52,006 bases of DNA, taken from assembly GCA_016208905.1 (NCBI GenBank), contig JACQXG010000047.1, forward strand, positions 1 to 52,006. The letters run 5' to 3'. Below are positions 19,196 to 29,215 of the stretch, one piece after another; positions within the stretch are counted from its first letter, which is position 1; every line of letters begins with the position of its first letter. The notes under the pieces are model-generated. The model was not told the DNA's origin. It saw only the letters and a program-made list of their open reading frames with translations, and searched no databases. A program made the position numbers and the translations under genes. The DNA comes from Nitrospirota bacterium. GTDB taxonomy: Bacteria; Nitrospirota; Thermodesulfovibrionia; UBA6902.

Positions 19196-19349
19196 CGGTA
19201 AAGGAGGCATGCTGAAAAAACGAATTGGGAGCGGGACTTCCAAATCAGACGTTCGAATCATCTTAATATATTGATAGTCAAAGAAGATTTATTCTTATGA
19301 ATGCACCACAACGCATTCAATACGTTTTTTCAGCATGCCTGCTTTGCCG
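19196..19349. repeat. Inverted repeat with 32-nt arms (3 mismatches) and ~90-nt interior, upstream of leuC
   Basis: 19196 CGGTAAAGGAGGCATGCTGAAAAAACGAATTG and 19318 CAATACGTTTTTTCAGCATGCCTGCTTTGCCG are near-perfect reverse complements. Confidence 0.85.
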
Positions 19350-19443
19350 GTAATATTAATGATGTGGGTTAAGCTTTGTGAATTGACTATTTCAAAGTGT
19401 ATTTTGTAGTATTTCGGATACATCAATTATTTCTGGAGGAAGC

Positions 19444-20700
19444 GTGACAATAACGGAAAAAATTCTTGCGGCGCATGCAGGCAGGGACAAGGTATCAGCT
19501 GGAGAGTTGATTAACGCAAAGGTTGATCTCATACTTGCCAATGATATTACGGCGCCGATTTCAATCACTGAATTCAAAAAGACCGGGGCGAAGGAGGTCT
19601 TTGACAAAGACAGAGTGGCTTTAATACCTGATCACTTTGCACCGCAGAAAGATATTAAGGCAGCAGAGCAGTGCAAAATGCTGAAAGATTTTTCAAGGGA
19701 GCATAATCTTGGACTTTATTTCGAAGTCGGCAGGATGGGTGTTGAGCATGCGCTGCTTCCCGAACAGGGGCTTGTCGTTCCCGGAGACCTGGTTATAGGA
19801 GCTGATAGTCATACTTGTACATATGGCGCTCTCGGGGCTTTCTCCACCGGCGTTGGCTCAACCGATGTGGCGTCAGCGATGGCAACAGGTGAATGCTGGT
19901 TTAAGGTGCCTGAATCCATGAAATTTATCTATTACGGAAAATTAAACAGGTGGGTCAGCGGCAAGGATTTGATCCTTCATACAATAGGCGATATCGGGGT
20001 TGACGGCGCTCTATACAGGGCAATGGAATTTGAGGGTGAAACCATCAGCTCGCTTAAGATGTCGGGCAGACTGACAATGTGCAATATGGCAATAGAGGCC
20101 GGAGGCAAGAACGGTATTATTGTCCCTGATAAGATAACGGAAGATTACGTAAAGGGAAGGGCGAAGAGAGGGTATAAATTTTACGCTTCAGATAAAGATG
20201 CAGCGTACGTAGAAATTAAAGAATATGACTGCTCAAAGATATTGCCTACGGTATCATGTCCTCACCTGCCATCCAATACAAAACCGGCAGCGGATTTATC
20301 ATCCGTTTCAATCGATCAGGTTGTTGTCGGTTCCTGTACAAACGGCAGGATTGAAGACCTCAGGGAAGCGGCAGAAATCATAAAAGGGAAAAAAGTCAGT
20401 CCCAATACGAGGATGATAGTTATCCCCGCTACACAGCAGATCTTTCTGCAGGCTGTTAAAGAAGGACTGGCCGAGATCTTTGTTAATGCGGACGCAGTGT
20501 TTTCTACCCCTACCTGCGGGCCTTGCCTCGGCGGGCACATGGGAATTCTTGCAAAAGGCGAGAGGGCCATTGCAACGACTAACAGGAATTTCGTAGGCAG
20601 AATGGGTCATCCTGAGAGTGAGGTTTATCTTTCGAACCCGGCTGTAGCAGCGGCATCGGCAATCCTGGGCAGAATCGGAACTCCGGAGGAGGTAATATGA
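19444..20700 (+). CDS. leuC: 3-isopropylmalate dehydratase large subunit
   Basis: [25 protein letters not shown]...[13 protein letters not shown]...[14 protein letters not shown] start. Confidence 0.95.
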   Translation: MTITEKILAAHAGRDKVSAGELINAKVDLILANDITAPISITEFKKTGAKEVFDKDRVALIPDHFAPQKDIKAAEQCKMLKDFSREHNLGLYFEVGRMGVEHALLPEQGLVVPGDLVIGADSHTCTYGALGAFSTGVGSTDVASAMATGECWFKVPESMKFIYYGKLNRWVSGKDLILHTIGDIGVDGALYRAMEFEGETISSLKMSGRLTMCNMAIEAGGKNGIIVPDKITEDYVKGRAKRGYKFYASDKDAAYVEIKEYDCSKILPTVSCPHLPSNTKPAADLSSVSIDQVVVGSCTNGRIEDLREAAEIIKGKKVSPNTRMIVIPATQQIFLQAVKEGLAEIFVNADAVFSTPTCGPCLGGHMGILAKGERAIATTNRNFVGRMGHPESEVYLSNPAVAAASAILGRIGTPEEVI

Positions 20701-21194
20701 TTTTAAAAGGCAAGGTCTGGAAATTCGGCAATAACATAGATACTGATGCGATTATACCTGCGCGCTATCTTAATACATCGGACCCGAAAGAGCTCGCAAA
20801 ACATATCATGGAAGATGCTGATAAGGATTTTCCTTCCAAGGTCCGGGCAGGTGATCTGATTGTTGCAGAGGCCAATTTCGGCTGCGGCTCTTCAAGGGAA
20901 CACGCGCCTATTGCAATTAAGGCTGCCGGCATTCAGGCAGTTGTTGCAAAAAGCTTTGCGAGGATTTTTTACCGGAACGCATTTAATATAGGTCTGCCCA
21001 TCTTTGAGTCGGAGGAAGCATCCGGCAGAATAAAAGAAGGCGATGAGATTGAAGTTGATGCGGACGGAGGTGTTATAAAAAATATCACCAAAGGCGAAAA
21101 GTACACTGCGAAACCTATCCCTCCTTTTATGCAGGAGCTGATCTCTGCCGGAGGTTTGATCGAATGGACAAAGAGGCGGATAAAGGCTTCATAG
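20697..21194 (+). CDS. leuD: 3-isopropylmalate dehydratase small subunit
   Basis: [21 protein letters not shown]...[20 protein letters not shown]...[12 protein letters not shown]. Confidence 0.95.
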   Translation: MILKGKVWKFGNNIDTDAIIPARYLNTSDPKELAKHIMEDADKDFPSKVRAGDLIVAEANFGCGSSREHAPIAIKAAGIQAVVAKSFARIFYRNAFNIGLPIFESEEASGRIKEGDEIEVDADGGVIKNITKGEKYTAKPIPPFMQELISAGGLIEWTKRRIKAS

Positions 21195-21432
21195 CTGATT
21201 TACCTTTCAAAGCCCATATGTGTATCGCTGACGCTTTTAACGTTATCAAAGTCCGTCATTCCGAGAACAGATTACCTGCCTATGTCCCCTGCTTTTCCAG
21301 TTCATAATTTAAAATTTCCCTGAATGAGTTGTAATTCAAAAGAAATATCAAATAATAGTTGCAGAGGGTGATATTTTATGATACTTTTTATTTATAAAAG
21401 AGAATATATATCAAATAACAGGAGGTGATAAC

Positions 21433-22041
21433 ATGAAATTGGCAGCCAAAATAGACATTAAAAATAAGATTACAGTTTTACATGATATTACGCATAAGAC
21501 GGATGAATTTGTTGCAGCAATGCAGACCGCATTCATTTACAATTCTACAAAGCCTATGAAGGAAAACAAGTCAATAGCTGAAGGATTCATGAAAGATACC
21601 GGGCGCCTGTCGGTAATTTTTAAAGAAGCAGCTACTGATGATGAGGGCCTGAAGCCATATAGCACGGTCCCGGAACACATATTAATGATCTGGAAAAAGC
21701 TGGATAAGCTTTCTGATCTCATGGATAAGAAGATCAGGGAGAATATTCTTTTTTCCGACAAAGCTGTTAACGAAACAGTATATCTTCTTCAAAGGCTTGT
21801 CGAGATGCTGAGACCTACTGCAGACATCATACTTGCCAGGAATACATTCCTGAGCAAATACATACAGGAGTCCCAGGCCAATATAGAAAAAATGGCGGAT
21901 GAATACGCTACATTGCATGAAAACAGATTGATAGCAGGCGAATGTTTGCATGTGGCATCATCTATTTATGTAAGCATGCTTGAAGCGATAAAAGGTATAG
22001 CTTGGCATACAAAGGAGATAGCCGTAATACTCGGCAAATAG
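21433..22041 (+). CDS. Hypothetical helical protein, 202 aa
   Basis: Complete ORF with RBS (AGGAGGTGATAACATG); no family recognised. Confidence 0.6.
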   Translation: MKLAAKIDIKNKITVLHDITHKTDEFVAAMQTAFIYNSTKPMKENKSIAEGFMKDTGRLSVIFKEAATDDEGLKPYSTVPEHILMIWKKLDKLSDLMDKKIRENILFSDKAVNETVYLLQRLVEMLRPTADIILARNTFLSKYIQESQANIEKMADEYATLHENRLIAGECLHVASSIYVSMLEAIKGIAWHTKEIAVILGK

Positions 22042-22088
22042 AGTTTGAGTCAAGAGTTATGAGTTAATCAGACAATAATACATGACTC

Positions 22089-22793
22089 TTAACTTTTAAC
22101 TCTGTCTATGCCATTAATAATATCTCGCAGTGCTTTCTTGTTCATTAGTCTGATTTTCTTACCTTTGACCTCAAGCACCCTATTATCGCTGAGTTTGCGG
22201 AGTATCCGGGAAAGGGTTTCCGGTATGGTGCCAAGAAGGCTGGCAAGCTGTCCCTTGGAAATGTCTATTTCTACTGAGTCACTGCATCCGTTCTGTTCGC
22301 ACATATAAAGGAGATAGGCGGCAAGCCTTCCGGGCACTTCTTTTAGAGAAAGATCGTCAATCATTCTGGTAAAGTGCTGCAGACGCATCGCAAGGTTTGC
22401 CATCATGTTCATTACAACAGAGGGTTCCTTCCGGATCAATTCAAGAAAGTCATTTTGAGGGAAAAAAAGGGCTTTAGTCTTTTCCATTGCATCGGCAAAC
22501 GCGGGATATGGGTTGCCCGCAAATGCAGAGACCGCGCCGAGTAATTCCTTTGCCCCAACGATATGAAGTATTTGTTCCTTGCCTTCTGCCGATAGTTTAA
22601 ATACCTTTACACGGCCCTTAACAATAATATAGAATCCGGTGGACCTGCTTCCTTCGGTAAAAATATTTTCTCCGCGTAAAAACTCCCGCTCTTCAAGAAT
22701 ATTGTCAAGCAGATTGAGGGCCGGCTCGGGCAGTCCGTGGAATAAAGGTATAGACGATATTCCTGATAGATGATCGGTTGATTTTTTGCCCAT
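22089..22793 (-). CDS. Crp/Fnr family transcriptional regulator (HcpR/DNR-like by context)
   Basis: cNMP-fold IFTEGSRSTGFYIIVKGRVKVFKLSAEGKEQILHIVG and HTH KGQLASLLGTIPETLSRILRKLSDNRVLEVKGKKIRL. Confidence 0.9.
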   Translation of the reverse strand: MGKKSTDHLSGISSIPLFHGLPEPALNLLDNILEEREFLRGENIFTEGSRSTGFYIIVKGRVKVFKLSAEGKEQILHIVGAKELLGAVSAFAGNPYPAFADAMEKTKALFFPQNDFLELIRKEPSVVMNMMANLAMRLQHFTRMIDDLSLKEVPGRLAAYLLYMCEQNGCSDSVEIDISKGQLASLLGTIPETLSRILRKLSDNRVLEVKGKKIRLMNKKALRDIINGIDRVKS

Positions 22794-23015
22794 CTTGGAT
22801 ACATTAATACCATTAATCAGATCGTTATGTCAAAAGATAATCTTTTTCAAAAACCAGATACAAAGGCACAAAGTGAATAAAGAAGTGACATGCAATAAGG
22901 ACTATATGGTTTTTATTCTTTTACCCCTCTGTGCCTTTGTGCCTCTGTCACTTCGCCACTTTATTTCTCCGTGTCTCGGTGACTCTGTGTTTGAAGTTAA
23001 AACATTTTATCTTTT

Positions 23016-23029
23016 TTGACATAAGTCAA
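23016..23029. promoter_or_regulatory. Candidate Crp/Fnr-type operator upstream of hcp
   Basis: TTGACATAAGTCAA: perfect inverted TTGAC/GTCAA half-sites with 4-nt spacer in the divergent intergenic region. Confidence 0.65.
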
Positions 23030-23114
23030 GGATATCAAAGACCAACGCTGATAAGATAAGACCAGATGATGAAAATCAACTTACATTAACAACCCAATTA
23101 AAAGGAGGAACAAT

Positions 23115-24761
23115 ATGTTTTGTAATCAATGTGAACAGGTAGCAAAAGGAGGGGGATGCATTAAGATCGGCACGTGCGGAAAGAAGCCTGATGTTGCGGC
23201 CCAGCAGGACCTATTAATCTACGCGCTTAAAGGGCTTTCACTTCATGCAGCTGAAGGCAGGAAGAAAGGGGTCATTGACACTGAGACTGATGAGTTTGCC
23301 GTGAGCGCGCTCTTTTCTACACTTACTAACGTGAATTTTGACCCTGAAAGATTTGTAATTCTCATTAATAAATGTGTGGAGTTAAGAGAGAGACTTAAGT
23401 CAAAGGTCAAAACCGCGGGCGGCCGTGTTGATTATACGGAAGCCGCTGCGGCATTTATCCCTGAAAACACGCTGGAAGGCATGGTCAGGCAGGGGGAGAC
23501 AACAACAATAACCCCTAACGAAGTCAATGCAGACATTTCATCCCTTGAGCAGACAACTCTGTATGGTTTAAAGGGGATCGCTGCATATGCCTATCACGCC
23601 CAGGTCCTTGGTCATAAAGATGATTCGGTTTACGCATATGTGTATGAGGCATTGAGTTCAATGCTTAATAAGGAGCTCTCTCTTGAAGAGTGGGTGGCCA
23701 TTGCCCTTAAGTGTGGAGAGGTCAACTTGAAGGCCATGGAATTGCTTGATGCCGCAAACACCGGGAGATACGGTCATCCTGGTCCGACAGCGGTCCCATT
23801 GGGCGCCAGGAAGGGTAAGGCTATTTTAGTGTCCGGCCACGACCTTAATGACCTTGAGGAAATATTGATACAGACAGAGGGCAAGGGAATAAATATTTAC
23901 ACTCACGGCGAGATGCTCCCTACGCACGGGTATCCTGAGTTAAAGAAATACCCGCACTTCTATGGTCATTACGGAACGGCCTGGCAGAACCAGCACAAGG
24001 AATTTGCTCAGTTCCCCGGGGCAATAATCATGACGACCAACTGCCTCCAGAAGCCGCATGACTCATACAAAGACAATGTCTTTACCTGCGGATTAGTCGG
24101 CTGGCCGGGTGTCACTCACATTCGGAATCATGACTTCGCCCCTGCGACAGAAAGGAGCCTGGAGCTTCCGGGCTTTGCCATGGATATTCCCGGCAAGACA
24201 GTTATGACAGGTTTTGCAAGAAACGCGGTCATGAGTGTCGCGGACAAAGTGATCGACGGCGTCAAGAGCGGCGCAATCAGGCATTTCTTTCTTGTCGGCG
24301 GATGCGACGGCGCCAAGGCCGGAAGAAATTACTATACGGAGTTTGTGGAGAAAGTCCCCAAAGACTGCGTAGTATTAACGCTTGCATGCGGAAAGTTCAG
24401 GTTCTTTGACAAGGACCTCGGTGACATAGGCGGCATACCCCGTCTGCTCGATATAGGGCAGTGCAATGATGCATATTCCGCTATACAAATCGCAGTCGCG
24501 CTCTCTAAGGCATTCGGCGTCAGTGTGAATGAACTGCCCCTGTCAATGGTACTCTCATGGTATGAGCAGAAGGCTGTGGCAATACTGCTTACCCTGCTTT
24601 ATCTTGGCATCAAGGACATAAGGCTTGGCCCGACACTGCCGTCCTTCTTGTCGCCGAACGTAATCAACTTTCTGGTACAGAATTACAATATTAAGCCGAT
24701 TACCACGCCTGATGAAGACCTTGCGGCAATTCTTAAAGAGGATACGGTTAGAGTCCAGTAA
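23115..24761 (+). CDS. hcp: Hybrid cluster protein / hydroxylamine reductase
   Basis: MFCNQCEQVAKGGGCIKIGTCGKKPDVAAQQD...HGEMLPTHGYPELKKYPHFYGHYGTAWQNQ. Confidence 0.97.
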   Translation: MFCNQCEQVAKGGGCIKIGTCGKKPDVAAQQDLLIYALKGLSLHAAEGRKKGVIDTETDEFAVSALFSTLTNVNFDPERFVILINKCVELRERLKSKVKTAGGRVDYTEAAAAFIPENTLEGMVRQGETTTITPNEVNADISSLEQTTLYGLKGIAAYAYHAQVLGHKDDSVYAYVYEALSSMLNKELSLEEWVAIALKCGEVNLKAMELLDAANTGRYGHPGPTAVPLGARKGKAILVSGHDLNDLEEILIQTEGKGINIYTHGEMLPTHGYPELKKYPHFYGHYGTAWQNQHKEFAQFPGAIIMTTNCLQKPHDSYKDNVFTCGLVGWPGVTHIRNHDFAPATERSLELPGFAMDIPGKTVMTGFARNAVMSVADKVIDGVKSGAIRHFFLVGGCDGAKAGRNYYTEFVEKVPKDCVVLTLACGKFRFFDKDLGDIGGIPRLLDIGQCNDAYSAIQIAVALSKAFGVSVNELPLSMVLSWYEQKAVAILLTLLYLGIKDIRLGPTLPSFLSPNVINFLVQNYNIKPITTPDEDLAAILKEDTVRVQ

Positions 24762-24771
24762 GATAAACATT

Positions 24772-24800
24772 AAAGGGGGAGGTTATCTTCCCCCTTTTTT
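24772..24800 (+). terminator. Intrinsic terminator after hcp
   Basis: AAAGGGGGAGGTTATCTTCCCCCTTTTTT hairpin plus T run. Confidence 0.85.
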
Positions 24801-25005
24801 GTTGTCCTGTAATTCCTCTATGCTTCTAAAATTTGACCTGTTTCAGTGAGTACTTTCAATGACAGTCTTGTCAATATAATGGCAAAAAATAAGATCTATC
24901 TAATGCTGACATTTGCAAGTTTAACTTTTTGTCATGAAAAAACAACGGATTATAGTTTATATTGATTTAAATCGAGTATGGCATATAATTTGCAATAATT
25001 TTAAT

Positions 25006-25320
25006 ATGGACAGAAGATGTTATGAAAGAATCGATATGTGCCTGCCCGTAAAGTATGTTTGTGGCAGCATGCAATATTCAGGAACAGTGAAAAATCTTTC
25101 AGAAAACGGTATGTTTATAAACACAGTCAATTTTCTTCCTTGCATTGACAGGATTGAGATTCTAATTCCTTTAGATGAAGGGATTTCAAGATGTTATGCC
25201 AGGATTAGAAGGATAGAAAAACTTGATGATGCCAACTACAGCATGGGGGTCGAGCTTATGGGTTCTCCAGGTGACTATTTGCAATTTGTTGAAAAGCGTA
25301 GAATGCTTGCTGCGTCCTGA
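25006..25320 (+). CDS. PilZ domain protein (c-di-GMP binding)
   Basis: MDRRCYERIDMCLPVKYVCGSMQYSGTVKNLSENGMFI; RxxxR and (N/D)xSxxG-like pattern. Start trimmed from 24934. Confidence 0.75.
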   Translation: MDRRCYERIDMCLPVKYVCGSMQYSGTVKNLSENGMFINTVNFLPCIDRIEILIPLDEGISRCYARIRRIEKLDDANYSMGVELMGSPGDYLQFVEKRRMLAAS

Positions 25321-25357
25321 AAAATCCCACAAATGAAGACGGATTTTATCGATTATT

Positions 25358-25651
25358 TCATTCATTGCTTTGAACAAAAAAACCTATAATTACAACTATA
25401 AACATTAAAAATCCGGAAAGAACATAAAGTTGCATACCCCATTGGTATTTAGATGTTATATTGAAAAAACTCCCCAGATTTGAAATGAATCCCCAATAGA
25501 AAACAAAACAGTATGACGTTAACAGGCCTAATCGATGTTTCGCAAACAAAAGACACAATGAAATGAAAATTACATAAACAATCATTTCCCATAATGGGAC
25601 AGAAAACTCTTTTCCGGAGATTAATTCAAATACGTAATTTAATGTATCCAT
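25358..25651 (-). CDS. Small membrane protein, unknown
   Basis: 97 aa with three hydrophobic segments. Confidence 0.5.
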   Translation of the reverse strand: MDTLNYVFELISGKEFSVPLWEMIVYVIFISLCLLFAKHRLGLLTSYCFVFYWGFISNLGSFFNITSKYQWGMQLYVLSGFLMFIVVIIGFFVQSNE

Positions 25652-25787
25652 CTGTTTTTCTCCTTAAAAGATTCTTTTTCGAAGTCTCCTATATATCGGA
25701 TGATATATTCTTTATCTTGAATTAGAAGATATAACGGATTAGTGATCATGGCAGGGAATGCCGATTTAAAAAAGAAATAAATAAAAA

Positions 25788-25881
25788 GGATGCTGACCAA
25801 GTTTAGGGGACATGGCTGAATTTAAAAGGTTGGGCTCTTAGCGTAGGCAGGAAATAACCTTTTAATCAGTGGTCAGCATCC
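25788..25881. repeat. 94-nt palindromic/structured element with nested stems
   Basis: GGATGCTGACCA ... TGGTCAGCATCC outer 12-bp arms, inner TTAAAAGGTT/AACCTTTTAA, apical loop GGGCTCTTAGCGTAGGCAGGAAAT. Confidence 0.75.
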
Positions 25882-25972
25882 AGAGTCATATTATACAAAA
25901 ACTTTGAAGAAATTATGAATATAATTAATTTAATAATATTAAGCATGATCTTCAATGGATTCTTTTGTGTTA

Positions 25973-27253
25973 TCACTTAACGCCGCTTTGATTAAGAAAA
26001 GATTTTTCTTTAGTAAGATCATCTTCTGTCTTCACATTATTCTTGCCGGACTGCTTTGCGAGATAGAGCGCGGAATCAGCTCTTTCAAATACTGAGCCGG
26101 CGTCATCGCTCTTTTTTAATACGCTTACACCTATACTTATTGTAAGAGGAATTTTATCGTCCTTGTAAGAAAAGACGGATTTGTTTATGTACGATATTAT
26201 TGACTCACCGGCTTTAAAGGCGCCGATCAGGTCTGTGTGAGGCAGGATAATAGCGAACTCTTCTCCCCCGTATCTAGATATAAAGTCGTTTACTCTTAAT
26301 TTAACTTTAAGGAGAGAAGCAAGTTTTTTTAACGCAAGATCTCCGACTTTATGACCGAAGGAATCATTTATATTTTTAAAATTGTCAACATCACATACAA
26401 GAAGGGATGAAGGGACATCATATCTGAGAAGACCGGCAAGGGTTTCTGATATTTTTTGGTCATACGCCTTACGGTTGTAAAGCCCGGTAAGATTGTCACG
26501 GAGAGACTCAGTTTCAATTTCCTCGGCCTTTTTCTTTATTTCATCCGTTTCTTTTTTAATATCATGAATGCGCGCGCCCATTGTTTGCAAGGTTCTTTCC
26601 GTTTCTCTCAGACGATTCATGTCTTGTTCTCTTTTAATCTCGATCCCCTTGTTGATATTTTCTATTTTCCCCAAAACAGCTTTCTTGATACTATTTATAT
26701 CTTTTCCGGTATAAAAATCCTGCTTTATCATATTCATATTTGTAGACAGGGCATTTTCAAATTCCCTGTCCTCGGTGAATTTGTTTTGATGAGAAGCTAA
26801 TTCACTCGCAAGATGCAGTTCAGTTTCTTCAAGCTGCTCCATCGTCTGATGCATGAATTCTTCAAGTTCTTCGTTTCTTTTAGAAATTGAGGCATAATAT
26901 TTTTTAATAATTTTGATTGTTGAATCCAGCCAGTTTGTCGTATCTTTAAGAATGGTCTCGTCATTTAATTGATCGCTTATATTACTAAGCGGCCCGGTTA
27001 CAGAGAATGGAGTTAATTCAGAAAATCTGTTTAATACCGTGTCTGCAATATCTTTTATAAGATTGGAATTTGATTTGGAATCTGATTTATTCTGTTCCGG
27101 TTCTTCCAGCATTTTCTTAACAGTATCTCGTATAAACATGCGTTCAGCAATTAATTTACTGTTTAGCTGTTGCTTGTTATCCTGGGCAAGCTGCTTCAGA
27201 ATATCAAGGACTTCATCAGCCATGACATAAATTTTTTCCTCTAATCTGGACAT
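25973..27253 (-). CDS. Diguanylate cyclase (GGDEF) with N-terminal coiled-coil region
   Basis: DNLTGLYNRKAYDQ...VCDVDNFKNINDSFGHKVGD...ISRYGGEEFAIILPHT. Confidence 0.93.
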   Translation of the reverse strand: MSRLEEKIYVMADEVLDILKQLAQDNKQQLNSKLIAERMFIRDTVKKMLEEPEQNKSDSKSNSNLIKDIADTVLNRFSELTPFSVTGPLSNISDQLNDETILKDTTNWLDSTIKIIKKYYASISKRNEELEEFMHQTMEQLEETELHLASELASHQNKFTEDREFENALSTNMNMIKQDFYTGKDINSIKKAVLGKIENINKGIEIKREQDMNRLRETERTLQTMGARIHDIKKETDEIKKKAEEIETESLRDNLTGLYNRKAYDQKISETLAGLLRYDVPSSLLVCDVDNFKNINDSFGHKVGDLALKKLASLLKVKLRVNDFISRYGGEEFAIILPHTDLIGAFKAGESIISYINKSVFSYKDDKIPLTISIGVSVLKKSDDAGSVFERADSALYLAKQSGKNNVKTEDDLTKEKSFLNQSGVK

Positions 27254-27653
27254 ATTATTGTAAGGGGGATCAATTTCTCCGGTCCTTGTTTTCCTGCAGA
27301 ATCAGTATAGTATGTAACTTTGAAGCTTGTACGAAATAAATTTTCATAACCATGGAAGCTGATTGCATAATCCAACTCTTAATTTAATAATGCGATTATT
27401 GCATTAACCTGCTTGATATTATCGGCAGCTCAAGATGATTTCTTTAAGTAGATGAAAGAAATATGCAAAGTAGACAATAAGTTATCTTCCAAGTCATTTA
27501 ATTGACGAACTGAAAGCCATAAAAACTTAATTAATCAAGATGTTGTGACGGGCATGATATTTGTATATGAATGGCTGTCATGCAATACAAATTAAAGATT
27601 ACAAAGAAAACGATTAATAATTAAAGATTGACAGTTTAACAGGGAGGAAGGGA

Positions 27654-28142
27654 ATGGCAGACAAAAAAGAAGAGCCTCAGGAAGAAACAACTGAAGTACC
27701 AAAGAAAAAAGCGAACAAGACGCTAATTATCATAATTATAGCCGCATCCATTGTTCTTGGCGCAGGAGGTTTTGTCGGCTATAAATTATTGGCTGGTAAG
27801 AAAAGCGACAGCGAAACACATGAGAAGAAAGTCGAAGCAAAGACTTCAATAATTGCGCTTGATCCGTTTGTTTTAAATCTTGCAGATCACGGCAGGTATC
27901 TGAAAGTTACGATTCAGTTTGAAATCACTGATGAAGCCCTGCTTGAGACAGTTAAGTCAAAGACACCGCAATTAAGAGACACTATTATTACACTCGTGAG
28001 CAGCAAGTCATTGAATTCAATAGCCAGTCCGGAGGGGAAATTCCAATTGAAAGATGAAGTGCTTTTCAGGACGAATCAGATTATGGGATTGGACAAAGAT
28101 GCTTTTAAGAACCTTTATTTCACAGAATTTGTAATGCAATGA
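27654..28142 (+). CDS. fliL: Flagellar basal body protein FliL
   Basis: Single TM then ALDPFVLNLADHGRYLKVTIQFEI; precedes fliM. Confidence 0.9.
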   Translation: MADKKEEPQEETTEVPKKKANKTLIIIIIAASIVLGAGGFVGYKLLAGKKSDSETHEKKVEAKTSIIALDPFVLNLADHGRYLKVTIQFEITDEALLETVKSKTPQLRDTIITLVSSKSLNSIASPEGKFQLKDEVLFRTNQIMGLDKDAFKNLYFTEFVMQ

Positions 28143-29113
28143 GTGACAAGATTCTTTCACAGGATGAAGTCGATGCCCTGCTTAAAGGCGTTGCATCAGG
28201 TGAGATAGACACAGAAGATGCAAAAGACAAAATACTTGCAGGAGTCCGGTCTTTTGACTTCACAAGCCAGGAGCGTATTATTCGCGGCAGGATGCCGGGT
28301 CTCGAAATGGCAAACGAAGGCTTTGCAAGAATTTTCCGGACCTCTGTTTCCAACCTTATAATGAAATTTGTCGATATCAGTATACAGAATGTTGAAATAA
28401 TAAAATTCGGCGATTTTATAAAAACCCTTCCTGTGCCTTCCAGTATTAATCTTTTTAAAATGGAGCCGCTTAAAGGATACTCATTACTGGTACTTGAGGC
28501 CCCGCTTGTTTTTGCATTTATTGAATTCTTTTTCGGTGGAGCTAATGCGCAGAACATTAAGTCTGAGGGAAGGGCATTTACATCCATTGAGCAGAGGGTT
28601 ATCCAGCGAGTAGTCAATATGGCATTGAAGGACATGGCAGCAGCCTGGAATGGCATCTCACCGATTAATCCGGAATATATGAGTTCAGAGATCAATCCAC
28701 AGTTTGTCACTATTGTTACGCCTGCTGAAATTGTAATTAGTGTTGAAGTCCTGATTGAAATTGAAGATTTTGCGGGCAGAATGTTTTTCTGCATTCCATA
28801 TTCAATGGTGGAACCGGTAAAAGAAAAACTATATTCGGGCATCCACGGGGATAAATTAGAAACAGACCAGAGATGGTCGTCGATAATGACAAATATAATA
28901 AAGCAGACTCATGTGGAAGTAACAGCTGAGATAGGCCGTTTGGTCCTTACATTTAATGACATAATGAAATTTCAGATAGGCAATGTAATTAATCTGGGGA
29001 AATCAGTCACTGATGATCTGATTGTTAATGTGGAAGGCTTGCCTAAATATATGGGTACACCGGGCGTCAGCAGGGGAAACCAGGCTATTAAATTGACAGG
29101 AATCATAGAATGA
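28139..29113 (+). CDS. fliM: Flagellar motor switch protein FliM
   Basis: MSDKILSQDEVDALLKGV...FDFTSQERIIRGRMPGLEMANEGFARIFR. Confidence 0.97.
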   Translation: MSDKILSQDEVDALLKGVASGEIDTEDAKDKILAGVRSFDFTSQERIIRGRMPGLEMANEGFARIFRTSVSNLIMKFVDISIQNVEIIKFGDFIKTLPVPSSINLFKMEPLKGYSLLVLEAPLVFAFIEFFFGGANAQNIKSEGRAFTSIEQRVIQRVVNMALKDMAAAWNGISPINPEYMSSEINPQFVTIVTPAEIVISVEVLIEIEDFAGRMFFCIPYSMVEPVKEKLYSGIHGDKLETDQRWSSIMTNIIKQTHVEVTAEIGRLVLTFNDIMKFQIGNVINLGKSVTDDLIVNVEGLPKYMGTPGVSRGNQAIKLTGIIE

Positions 29114-29215
29114 AAAGATTGATCACAGGTCATTCGTAAATTGTTATTTGAAAAAAAATAAAGGACAAACGGCAACGAATGACGCATAACTTGTAAATGA
29201 ATACGGAGGTATCTT

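Noticed and set aside
27540-27653. Possible sigma-54 promoter upstream of fliL (GGC...TGC)
   Set aside because: GG-to-GC spacing does not match the -24/-12 rule.
28120-28842. 240-aa minus-strand ORF opposite fliM
   Set aside because: fliM on the plus strand is unambiguous; the antisense translation has no recognisable domain.
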